Shown: positions 1-9,852 of the stretch, piece by piece
How the letters are laid out: each line of letters starts with the position of its first letter
How positions within the stretch are numbered: position 1 is the stretch's first letter
Assembly: GCF_022605165.1 (NCBI RefSeq)
Contig: NC_063072.1
Location: 1,054,001-1,118,000, forward strand
From: Purpureocillium takamizusanense
Lineage: Eukaryota; Ascomycota; Sordariomycetes; Hypocreales; Ophiocordycipitaceae
Direction: 5' to 3'
DNA: 64,000 bases
The notes under the pieces: model-generated
The model's input: the letters and a program-made list of their open reading frames with translations, nothing else
Databases searched by the model: none
Told to the model about the DNA's origin: nothing
Translations under genes and position numbers: made by a program

Positions 1-104
1 ACAGGTCCAGTATCCACGACAAAATGCGACTCGAAAATAAGTGGGCTCAGAAAAAACAACGAGGCTCACTGGCCAGACCGCCATTCCCTGTACGGACAGA
101 TAAG

Positions 105-2493
105 CTAGAAGGCAGACCCCAAGCCGTTCCGTGACTGCCTTTTACTAAAGCGGTTCCTCTTGGCACCGGCTTCGTCATGACCGCCATGATTCTTTCTGAG
201 GTGACCTCTCGTGTTACGGTCACTTGGCCCATAGCCATCAGCCAGGTTGGCTCTGCTGCCAAGGGTGCTGGCCGGGCTTGACGCCGTGGTGGGTAATTCT
301 GAGAAAGGATTGTCGTCGCCCTGTGCTGTTGCGTTTTGGGACATGGCAAGGTCCCTTGCTCTCTCAAGGCATTCAATCCAGTCGTCTGCCGTGCTGTTCC
401 CTCCTTCAGCATTTGCTGTTGCTTTGGTTTCCTCAAACGTGTAATGTTGGCCATTCTATCCAAGGTGATTGATGAGCGAGGTGAAGCAAACACGTCATGC
501 AAGGAGGATTGCGAGAGCTCACCGTATCAACGCACCATATCAACTGTCCCTTGGCATCCTGTTGGCTTCTCCAGGTGCAATCTGCAGAGAGGAGAGAGAG
601 CTCGTGCTTCGTTCGCTTCTCTTCACCCCCGGCAGGAGCAAGGACGATCCTCCCGCTGGATGTAATCATCACCAAACGTTGTCTTTTCTTTGTGGTGCTA
701 CCCCCGAAGAAACGCGACAATTTTTTGTGGCCTTCTTCCGAGCCTTTGCCGTGGCCACCATGTGACAGTGGCGTCTGGATCACCATCAGGTCGCCGAGCT
801 TGAGAATTCGTTCATTGCTTTTGGTCAGGACCGGAGACCATTCGATATCGAGCTGAGTCGGGGGCGGAAGTTCTGTAATGATGCGGGAAGGGCGCTGAGC
901 ACTGGGGGTGTTCCCTTGCGTGTGCAGCAGTGGACGAGCTGTCGATATGTTACTGGGAGCTGGGGCGGATCCCGGGGAGTAGCCGTTGAGGTGAATGATG
1001 CTGGGCTCCTGAGCAGGAGGTACGTATGGTCGCAGCCTTGGGGCTTTCGCTCGCCACAGACCTTTGCCGAACTGCTGACCTGTGAAGAATTCGTGATTCT
1101 TAATGTGCTCAATGGTAAGCCTCCTGGCCGGGTCGAGAACGAGACACCGATCGACAAGATCCCGCGCCGATGGGGGAAACCCGGGTGGGAATTCGTATTC
1201 GAGATTGACGATCTTCTGGAACGTCAAATACTCGCTGCCCGCTTTGAAGGGCGGTCGTCCAGCCAGAAGCTGATAGATGATGCATCCAAAGGCCCACAAG
1301 TCGCTGGCTTTGCACGCATTCTTGTGCGTAAGCAACTCCGGACTAACGTACTCGGCCGTGCCCACGAATGAGGCTGCTCGGGCATCGTCTTCGCCATCCC
1401 TTCTCTCCGTCTCTGGCAAGCCGCGGTCTCCACCGGCTCCGTCTCTCGGATCCCGGGGGTCTCGAAGGAGCTTGGCTGTGCCAAAGTCGGTAATTTTGAC
1501 GTGCATCTGGCTGTCCAAAAGTACATTTTCAGGCTTCAGATCCCTATGGATGACACCACGCGAGTGCATGTAATCTATCGCATCGAGAATCTGGGCCCCG
1601 TAGAACCTCACACAGTCCACATCGAAAGTGCCAGTCTTCTTGAGGACTCCGAGCAATTCGCCACCGTTGCAGAGGTCCAAGACGTAATATAGAGAGGTCT
1701 CGTCCTGGAATGTGTAGTAAAGGCGGACAATCCCAGGATGCTCGGTAAGGCGATTCAGTGTGTTCTTCTCAATGTTGACATACTTAATCTTCTTTTCCTT
1801 AATGATGTGTCTCTTCTCGAGCACTTTGATGGCGTACTCTTTGAGGGTCTGGCGATCAGTCGCCAAATACACGGTGCTGTAGGAGCCCTCGCCGAGGACG
1901 CGGCCAAAGGAAAAATCCCTGACGCCCTTTTTAACTTGGCGAGCCACGGGTCTCCCATTCGCATCTAGCTCGCGGCGTACGCCAATGGCGGCTCCACGAT
2001 CCTTCCACTCCTCGCTTGTCGCAGGTATCGAGGAGTCTCCAGCAAACGGAGCGACATCGATGCTTTGTGTTGCTGGGTTGTGGGTTCCGGATGAGGCCCC
2101 CATAGCACCACCACCGGACACGAGGCCTTTAGAGCTCTGACGCACTGGTATTGGGGAGACTCGTTCATCGGGGGTACCGGTTACGTGGTGAGGGAGTTGA
2201 GAAGGATGCTGAGCCGCTCGCTGGCTATGTTCTCGGTTGAGACGGACAGGTGCCAGGAAGTCTGTCGCGGCGGCGTCGTTGTCATGGACGGATGATTTGG
2301 GTCGGCGGGAATCAGGGCCATCCTGAAGTAAATACGGAGCGGTAGAGCTCGGGCCGTGGTCGGCATCGGGTTGGAAGGTTGCGTGAGGATCTGTTTCGGC
2401 GGAAGGCGTCGAGATGGTTGCTTCGGCGGCGTCGTCGGGGTTCGCGATTCGCAAGCCCCCGAGGGCTTGAGAGAGGCTCAAGTCCCCATTCAT
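105..2493 (-). CDS. PDK1-like AGC protein kinase with C-terminal PH domain
   Basis: Exons 2493-523 and 455-105, joined over a 67-nt intron (456-522, GTGAGC..TAG); 773 aa. PDK1-family kinases (yeast Pkh1/2, fission yeast Ksg1) phosphorylate the activation loop of other AGC kinases downstream of sphingolipid or phosphoinositide signals. Residues 1-190 look disordered. The kinase domain spans about 194-465, with the glycine loop GEGSYSTVY, catalytic Lys223, HRD at 317-319, DFG at 337-339 and the T-loop SFVGTAEYVSPE. A charged Asp/Arg/Gly-rich insert sits inside the activation segment. A PDK1-type PH domain follows at roughly 555-690. The intron splits it, and the short second exon supplies its last helix (ADDWIECLERARDLA) and a basic tail. 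Without the intron the protein would stop within the PH domain. Family assignment is firm; the exact start is less so. Confidence 0.93.
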
Positions 2494-3704
2494 GATGGTT
2501 TGCTCCAGGGACCGCGATGGCGGCCGTCCCGGGCTTCTGGGGCGCGTGCTGAGAGATCTGGGCCGACGTTATGATGCAGCGAGACGTCGACCGGCCGACG
2601 ACGACGGCGGCGGCGACACGATGACAGGGCGACACGACTACCTGAACGAGGAGACGTGCGGAAAGACGGGGGTGGCGCGCCGTAGTGAGTGGGTGACTGA
2701 TTGGGAAAGCAGGTGGGTCGAAATCCATGCCCCTTTGGCCAGCCCGCCGGCCGGTAAGGTAAGGTAGGCAGGTACCTCAGTACTCACTAGTAGCAGCACT
2801 ACAGGTAGGTACCTAGTATCTTAGCATTGACGTAAGGTACGGAGTAGGTACCCGCTATAATCACTGAACCTCGGTGCTTGAGGTGGATCTACGTCAGTAC
2901 CTTACTTAGTACTTTGTACTTCCTGCTGCCCTTGGCACGTCAGTAGGCCTGGCGATAGTGCGTCGGCTTTCTTTCTGTACCTACCTGTGGGTGCTGTACC
3001 TACCTGTGGGTGCTGTTCCCGTTCTGGGTCCATTATCAATGGTATTCAAACCCGATGAGGCTGCAGTGTGTTCAGAATCTCTCTAAGATGCGAAATATAC
3101 GGAATCTAGCTCTCTTTTCGAGCCTTAAACTCGAGGGATGGGGTATATGAGAGCGTCCCGTTAGCTAGACGGGGCTTACCGTCCTATTGCACCGATAACC
3201 TTTATACTGATATGATACGTCAATACTATCGGGTACTAGTAACGTTAGTACCTTAGTACCTAGGTAGAGTATTAGGTAGGTACCTAGGTAGGTAGCTAAG
3301 GTGCCTACTAGGTAGTGTGTAATCCCATGCGGATTCTCATCTTCTTCACTCGATGAGGTCGCATTCTCCTCGTCCTTGAACAGAGCCCGGATAGAGTACA
3401 CCAAGCCCGCCTTACCAGGTGCTTAAACCTAAAGTTGACGGCCGCGTACTGTAGCCATGGGAAACCAGCCAACCGAGCCTTCTGGGCTCCTTGCCCTGCG
3501 AGGGTCATTTATCGGGCGCTGGCTTGTGACTGCCTCGACTGGGCGCAGCAGTGTTGAGCGCCACTTCCTGTAAGTTGGCTTCGGCTGTGCAAGGGCAACC
3601 ACGTAACCCTTTAAATTCGTGCTCGCGGCATCTTTAACAACCGACTACCGAGACAATTTTTTGACTGCTTAGGTACCTACTAAGCTAAATACGACACCAC
3701 CATC
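2494..3704. other. Divergent intergenic region rich in TACC/GTAC/CCTAGG words
   Basis: This gap lies between the start of the kinase gene and the next gene on the other strand, so it must hold both promoters. From about 2755 to 3010 and 3225 to 3320 it is dominated by short palindromic words (GGTACC, CCTAGG, GTAC, TAGGTAGG). It contains a perfect 19-bp tandem duplication at 2976-2994 and 2995-3013. I see no convincing coding sequence. The similar word use in other gaps of this window suggests low-complexity drift rather than a specific element. Confidence 0.6.
2976..3013. repeat. Two perfect tandem copies of a 19-bp unit
   Basis: The unit tgtacctacctgtgggtgc occurs at 2976-2994 and again immediately at 2995-3013. 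It lies in the shared promoter gap upstream of the kinase gene. No function is evident; slipped-strand duplication is the simplest explanation. Confidence 0.9.
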
Positions 3705-4825
3705 ATGCTTCGACTGCACTTCACAGCCATTTCATTGACTCCCGTCGAGCTTGGGGAGTTTGAACTCCGCTGTCGATACAGACGGCACTTGAGGGACCGC
3801 GGCTCACATCTTCCAGCGGTCGATAGGGTGTTAGCTACCGACGAGGGTTCCGACTCGCTCAGCCATCAAAGCATTAGCCCGTTGAACTCCCAGAAGAAGC
3901 CACTGAGCTTGGATGTGATCCAGTCGATGTCGACAGCCGCCCCACGCGTTCCTGGTCTGGGCCACACTGATTTCGCCTCGCCGCACAAGGCAGTGGTCGA
4001 TACCCAGCTCAGACGTTCGGCCAGTGCGGGCACGGCGACAGACACTGGAGAGCGTTCGATACTGCCGATGTCGGCCCAGGCGCAACTCGACGCACGGGCG
4101 GATGTTCCTGCCGACCCTGTGGCTATTGCGGATGTCAAAGTCAACGACCTGAGCGAGAGTACTGACAGCCAGAACCAGGATTGGCTTGAAGGTCGGCCCG
4201 GAGCAGACCCGCCCGGGGCACCACATCAGGTTCTGGGTGAGGTCATGGAATCCCCTGCTTCCACAAATTCGCGTCTCATGCGCGTGCGTATATTCCTGAT
4301 TCGGCCAGAAAAGCATCAAGGGAGAAGTATGCTGACCTGATGAGGCCTGTGTAGTCAACCGTTGGCCGTCTCCTATCCCGTGTCCGCTCTTTGGGCAGTC
4401 GAGGACAAGGCAATGCAGTGAGCGGCCTGGATAGGGAGGAGGGCGACGATGGGATAACGACTTCGGTACCTTTGGAATCTCTGACGCCTAGATTTGCCAT
4501 CTATGATGACTCTCTGGCGCACACATGGCAGCCGCAAAGCATATCGTCTCTGCCAGAGTCACGGCATCAGAGCAGGGTCGACACGACCGTACTAATGCAG
4601 GCAGGCCGATTGGCTGAAATGCGGATCGAATCGGGACTACCGAATGTGATGCATGATCCTGCGTCCACGGAAGGGCGACAGTCACTTGGCGGCGGCGGCG
4701 GCGGCGATGAACGAGCAGTGTCCTCCTCGGGCATGACAATTCCTGGTTATCAGGGACTGTATGGGGGCATTGAGAACTCGGACGAGGAGGTGCTGCAGCG
4801 CTGGCGGAGTTCGGGGCCGTGGTGA
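3705..4825 (+). CDS. Conserved fungal protein of unknown function, two exons
   Basis: Model: join(3705-4283, 4355-4825), 349 aa. The 71-nt intron has donor GTGCGT, a CTGAC branch at 4332-4336 and acceptor TGTAG, and keeps the frame at phase 0. The two exons are otherwise separate open frames. I recognise no domain. The second exon contains a Pro/Ser-rich segment with TPRFAIYDDSL followed by PESRHQSR, a pattern I recall from uncharacterised Sordariomycete proteins, then a Gly run from GGC repeats near 4690 and a short acidic end. The first exon is less convincing: its N-terminus may belong to untranslated leader, and the real start may be one of the later methionines. No signal peptide or membrane segment is seen. 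It diverges from the PDK1-like kinase gene. A regulatory or scaffold protein is possible but unproven. Confidence 0.55.
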
Positions 4826-6131
4826 AGAAGAGCGGGATTGTGTCAGTCACAACAATGAAAAACTGCGATAGAAATAGACACATCCTTTCAATGCATGCCG
4901 CCACGCATGATCTGAGGGTCGCGTGTGTAGTGAAGCAAAAGTGGCCGAGCGGGAATTATGCTTGCCCTTTGTAGGCTCCCAGTCACCACTGCCCTATTGG
5001 ACCGACCGCTATAGTGACAGGAACAATACATACTAAGTGGTAGTGTAGCTCGGTTCAGGTGTGGCCGTGTTGACAGACGAGGGTAGCACAGGCAGGTAGT
5101 AACGTTAGTTGCTGATGGCCAGACACCACCGATGTGGAGCCGCCCAGCCCTATCATCGAAAGTCGCCTGTCCAACAAGGGTCTCTCGCATGAGCCTGCGT
5201 CACAAGGCGCCCAATGACGTGAAGCCAGCCGTCTCGATGCTGCTGCTCCTTCCCCGTGATGTGGTCCCGCACTTGCCGCAGCACTTTCAGGCTGGAAGTA
5301 CTAATACCGCTACAAGCGCCTGCGCTCCACCCCGGTTGCCTTGCAGGATACGTACCTGCAAGGCTCCTTGTTTCTGGCCCCCGCAAAGCCCACGTTACCC
5401 TTAGCCGCCCAAGCCGCCCCACCCATCGAGGTGTAAACCACGGCCCACTGTTAGGTCGTGGTATAGCCCCCTTGCCAGGGCGGTAGAGTTTCTTGTCGCC
5501 GGGGTACGAAGGGGAACCAGCTCCCCTTTGCGCTCTGATGTCTGCGACGAGGTATCTTGACAGTAGCCCCCACTCTTCGCGCGCCTCACACTTCCGCCCC
5601 GTCGCACAGCGCAACCGGTTGTGCTAACGGACGGGGCCGCATCGCGCGGCGCAGTGCGGCTGCATCTGCGACTTCCAGCCTGCACTCCCCGCTCGTGCCA
5701 ACATTTAACTCGCTGGCTCGCCCTCTGTTGCATCTCGTCAATCTTGTCCGTCCCACCACCTTTGTCTAGATCTTCGCTTCCCTTTCCGCGAGCTCCGCCA
5801 CGGCATCTCAACTTGCGAGCACGTCCCGCCCGGTTTACGCGACCCGCGTACATAACTACCACCGGGGGCCTGCCTTTGGGCTCAATCCCCGACTACTAGC
5901 GTCATCAGTCCTCACGACTCTCCCACGTCGCACGGCCGCCGATTCGCCTCCAGCCTCGCTTTCCCACCCAAACACCCTTCGTTGTCACAGCCAACTCCAT
6001 TGACAGTTGCGAATTTGACCTTCTGGTTTGTGGTCGCACTAACATTAAATACTGATCTTGCTTTTTTGTTGCTTCACATCGCTGCAGCTGTCGTCGTCTC
6101 TCGCCTCTTTACGCGATATTTCGCCTTCAAC
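4826..6131. other. Intergenic region and pyrimidine-rich leader of the next gene
   Basis: No supportable gene. From about 5680 the top strand becomes C/T-rich, as is common in core promoters and 5' leaders of filamentous fungi. A plausible leader intron lies just before the next start codon: donor GTTTGT near 6027, a CTAAC branch near 6040 and acceptor CTGCAG near 6087. The open frame through this leader is therefore probably not translated. Confidence 0.5.
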
Positions 6132-7031
6132 ATGGCATCCTTCAGTCGCCAGTTCTCCACCGCCTCGCCAGTTCTCGCCATGCAACCGCAAGCTTCTCAT
6201 CAGCACTCTCTACACACTGGCTTTTCGCATCAGCATCCGACACATGCACCATGCAGCACCGCGCCATCCGATCAGCCTGTGCCACAATCCTCGGCTCGCA
6301 CTGCTGGCAGGAAACGGTCTCGTGACGAAGCCGCGCACAATCTCGAACCAGACGCGCCGGAACCCACTCCGTCAGAACAACAAGAAGAGTGGGTGTACGG
6401 AGAGGGCATGGTACTCATCAAGCCCAACGTCGGTTATGTTGCAGACGCAAGCAGTCAGTCTGGTACATGGCTGGAAGAGCAGATGGCCGCCGAGGAGCGA
6501 GAGCGGCACCGCCGAGAGATAGAGCAGCGCCCGATCCTTCGAAGTCACAAGTCGCAACGAATCGACGCCAGTCTCGAGCTCGGCGCGCCACCAGGTGCCT
6601 TCAACGGGGAACCGGCAGGCGCGCAATTGTTCAATGGCACTATCGCGGCGACGACCACTGCCGGCGGCCCGGTTATTGATGATTGCACCGTGCAACTCGG
6701 CATTGGCTGGAGGAGGATCAGTGACGACGAGCATATTCAAGCAGCCGCGCGAGGCTGGGCTCGCTTCATCGAGAACCACTTTACTCTCGGCAACGTCCGC
6801 ATTTGCCTTGAGAGCAAAGGCCTGCAGTCATATCTCGTTGAGTCGTCGGAGGGCTACTTCCTCTTTGCCGAGGACCTGCGGTGCGGGCGCTTGGTCAGCA
6901 AGACTGTGGCTGGTGCTCTTCGCAACCTGCAGCAGTCCCCCCCCGTCTTTGACGGTGTCGAAATCGAAATGGGGTCCAACAGTGTCCTAGCCAGCATACC
7001 GTCAACTGACTCTGAGATGAGGATAGACTAG
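6132..7031 (+). CDS. Conserved fungal protein of unknown function with KRSRDEA motif
   Basis: Single exon, 299 aa from the ATG at 6132. The same frame is open back to 5982, but that part reads as leader DNA with a likely intron, so the later ATG is preferred. The N-terminus is Ser/His/Gln-rich. A basic patch RKRSRDEA at about residues 60-68 resembles a nuclear localisation signal. Then comes a block (EEWVYGEGMVLIKPNVGYV followed by ASSQSGTWLEE) that I recall as conserved in many unannotated Hypocreales proteins, and a charged helical stretch with LRSHKSQR. The C-terminal third (IGIGWRRISDD to the end) looks globular. No catalytic motif or membrane segment is visible. A nuclear role is suggested only by the basic patch. 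Confidence 0.75.
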   Translation: MASFSRQFSTASPVLAMQPQASHQHSLHTGFSHQHPTHAPCSTAPSDQPVPQSSARTAGRKRSRDEAAHNLEPDAPEPTPSEQQEEWVYGEGMVLIKPNVGYVADASSQSGTWLEEQMAAEERERHRREIEQRPILRSHKSQRIDASLELGAPPGAFNGEPAGAQLFNGTIAATTTAGGPVIDDCTVQLGIGWRRISDDEHIQAAARGWARFIENHFTLGNVRICLESKGLQSYLVESSEGYFLFAEDLRCGRLVSKTVAGALRNLQQSPPVFDGVEIEMGSNSVLASIPSTDSEMRID

Positions 7032-8666
7032 GTGCTCACCCTCGATCGTGGTTGCCCTGATGAGGCATTCTTCGTGCTTCTATGGGCTGCACGCGAACTT
7101 CGGAACATTTGCAACCAAAAGAAGGTGAAGAGGAAGTGTTTGTACAGTATCGACCCTTGTCTCGCGGTCAGGAACAAGGTATCTGCGCGCGTGGGTTTCT
7201 AAATTCACAGTATCAATAGCATCATGTGTCTGAACTCCGACTAGTACTATAACATACTGAGATCTGACAGTCTTAGTATGGTATTCTTTTCTGGTGCGCT
7301 CCCTGCGGCAGGCTGGCGAGGCCGTAGAGTGTGTCGCCTTGCATCTCCTCTACCTTAGGTGTCGTTCCTGTGCTCGTGTTCATTCTTTTTTGCCGGATAT
7401 GCCAGACCAAGCCTGTGGATTGACACGGCTCCTTTGTGCTGATCAAATTGGGAGTCGTGCGGATCGCCCTATCTCAAGTTGCCCGCTTTGCTTACCTCTG
7501 TCTCTCCCCACCTCAGGCCCTGACTTGCCTCACCGCAGTACGACGCACTAGCACAGTCAGGCGCATGGTATATGTGCCTCCACCCACAAGAACTTTTACC
7601 ACCGTGGTGATCGCTCAGTGTATCTACGTTAGGTCGCCAGAAACAGTGCCTACCTACCAGGTAATAGTACCAAACCACACCTTGTTAATTACCTACAGTA
7701 GGCACTTGCTCCACGAACCTCTGTATCAGGCGGGTACCTGTTGGGGATCTCGATGGCGGGAATTACGTGGACTCCTCATGTAGAATTGGCAGCCTGGGCC
7801 ACTTTGCTCATTGACCAAATAAAGCCTTAACAACCAGAACTGTCCCTTTGTCAGGCGTCCGGACGCTTTGTTGTAACGCTGCTTGCTGGGACGATAAAGG
7901 CGTTCTGCATTGCCAGCCAGGAGGTGGGTCACTTTTCAAGTATTAATGGTACCTACTAGTAGGCAAGCTCCCTAGAAGGTACCAAGGTAGGTGCCAAAGA
8001 TACCTCAATATAGACTTCTTTCTGGTAAGTATCACATTATAGTCAAGTACCCAAAAGCCTGTCCGAAGTGTGGAGCTCTCCATGCCTTCACCCTGAGAGT
8101 TGGTACCTCAGAGAACCTGGACAGTGCCTCGCAACCTGGGTCTTTAGTACCTTCAAAGGAGATGTCCGCCTTCAGTACTACCTGCTTCATAGGTACCTTA
8201 TACACCTAGTAGAGGTACCCAGTGGGTGGGTGTCGGCCGTTGCTCCGCGCGGCGCGTTCTGGTGCCGCGCATTACCTGTAGTACCATGCACCATGTACCA
8301 TGTACCGCCCGCCACCTCAGCGACCAACGAGTGTCTGGGATGACCTGCTGATGCAACCGCCATAAAGTACTTCACTCTCATGCGGATGCTTCCTCGTAAT
8401 AGGCGATTGTCCTAGCCCAGCGCGCGCCGAGATATACACATTCACGACACCGCACACATTCTTTCCAACCCGCCCGCTGCCGCGTCTCGCGCCTCCGAGA
8501 TTGTACCTGCTGCGGCCGTCGCGCGCGCTGGCCTCGGCTCTGATAGTCTTCGGTACACGCGGGGGGGACGCATGGTGACGACGAGCCTGGCCAAGGCAGC
8601 GCATCGCGACGACAGCGCCGATTACAACGACGACGACGACGACGACATACACACGTGCAGGCCATC
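7032..8666. other. Gene-free interval with GTAC/TAGG-rich low-complexity DNA
   Basis: No open frame here has coding character. The stretch 7640-8310 is rich in TACC, GTAC and CATGTACC words, for example repeated CATGTACC-like units at 8284-8306. Just before the downstream start codon lies a (GAC)n tract at about 8628-8648. The rest should contain the 3' end of the preceding gene and the promoter of the SNARE gene. Confidence 0.55.
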
Positions 8667-9552
8667 ATGTCAAAACCCAGCCAGCTCTACCTCCTCGCTG
8701 ATCACATCAAACTCTCGTTGCTGGAACGTCAGCGGGCCAAGAGCCTCCATCTCGACAGTGACACCCAAGATGGTCACCTGTCGCGGTCGCTAGAGCAATT
8801 TCGCGCCGGGCTCACATCCCTCCAGCAACAGAAGTTGCGTTTAGAACAGACCGGTGACGAGAGGTACGAGACCCCCCCCCCCCTTTCATTGCGTCTTCCC
8901 AAGGGCTGAACGGCTGATCCTGTTGTCGTCCTGGCCTTTCAGTGCCGCGAAATCCATCACCGACTGCCTGCCCGAGCTTCAGAAACAATTCGACGACCTC
9001 ACGGCGCAGTTCCATGGCTTCTCGTCGCCATCTACGGAGGCGACGCTGACCCGGGCCAACGCAGAGGAGCTGGCCGATGACTTCGCCCACGCTGTGTCGA
9101 CATCAGCCTCGGGGCCGGGCACCAGGAAGTCCAAATCGGTCCGCTTCAGTGATACACCATCGTCCCCTCCAAACGAACTATTCGGTGCGTACCGGGATGA
9201 TCCGACAGTGGCTGACACAGCTGGCTACCGCGACCAAGCCGAGGATATGTCCAACCAACAGCTGCACCAGTACCATTCACAGATCTTAGAGCAACAAGAT
9301 GAGCAGCTCGACCGACTAGGCGAGTCCATCGGCCGTCAACGCGAGCTGAGCATGCAGATTGGCGATGAACTAGACAGCCACGTTGCCATGCTGGACGAGG
9401 TTGAGGCAGCGACGGACCGCCATCAGGGCCGGCTCGATCGGGCCAAGAGGACGCTGGGCAAGGTGGCCAAAGGCGCCGGCGAGAATAAGCAGATGACGGC
9501 CATCATCGTTCTCATCATTATCCTTGTCCTCTTAATTGCGATTTTGAAGTAA
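8667..9552 (+). CDS. Qc-SNARE of the syntaxin-8 type (Syn8-like)
   Basis: Join(8667-8863, 8943-9552), 268 aa. The 79-nt intron (GTACGA..TTTCAG) contains a run of 12 C. Tail-anchored SNAREs of this type act in fusion at endosomes and the vacuole. Residues 1-100 form the N-terminal helical part, beginning MSKPSQLYLLADHIKLSL. The SNARE helix covers about 178-238 (EQQDEQLDRLGESIGRQREL onward) and is followed by one C-terminal membrane anchor at 251-267 and a final Lys. The start gives the expected N-terminus. Counting heptads from the syntaxin-6/8 pattern, the central zero-layer position is His212 (codon 9379-9381) rather than the usual Gln. Syn8/syntaxin 8 is the best match; Tlg1/syntaxin 6 is less likely because of the N-terminal domain. 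Confidence 0.9.
8872..8883. repeat. C12 homopolymer inside the SNARE intron
   Basis: Twelve consecutive C residues lie a few bases after the donor of the 79-nt intron. Length changes here would not alter the protein but could be a sequencing or slippage hot spot. Confidence 0.9.
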
Positions 9553-9852
9553 TGCGACTGCTTGGCATTTCTCCGTTCATACGTGTTCGGCAGAAGCGGA
9601 TACTCACCTGACTGCTCTAATACTTCCAGATTCTCAGCAGCTCCAGGCAGCCTTAGTAAACCTATGGCTACAACGGGGCGTTCAATTCTAGTCTACTAGG
9701 AGCAACTGTCTCTTCACTATAGAAAAGAATGCGATTAGGCGGCGCAAATGTACTTGTCATGACTTCATTTGCAATCATACCAGGCCGTCTCAACCTGTGC
9801 TGCGAAGCTGGTAGAAGAGCATCGCCCTCATGCCGCATTACACGGTTTATAG

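Noticed and set aside
5982..6131. Upstream start of the unknown gene at 6132
   Set aside because: The extra 50 residues are hydrophobic but coincide with a likely leader intron (CTAAC branch, CTGCAG acceptor).
8872..8883. C12 run as a frameshifting site in the SNARE gene
   Set aside because: It lies within a canonical 79-nt intron, so its length does not affect the protein.
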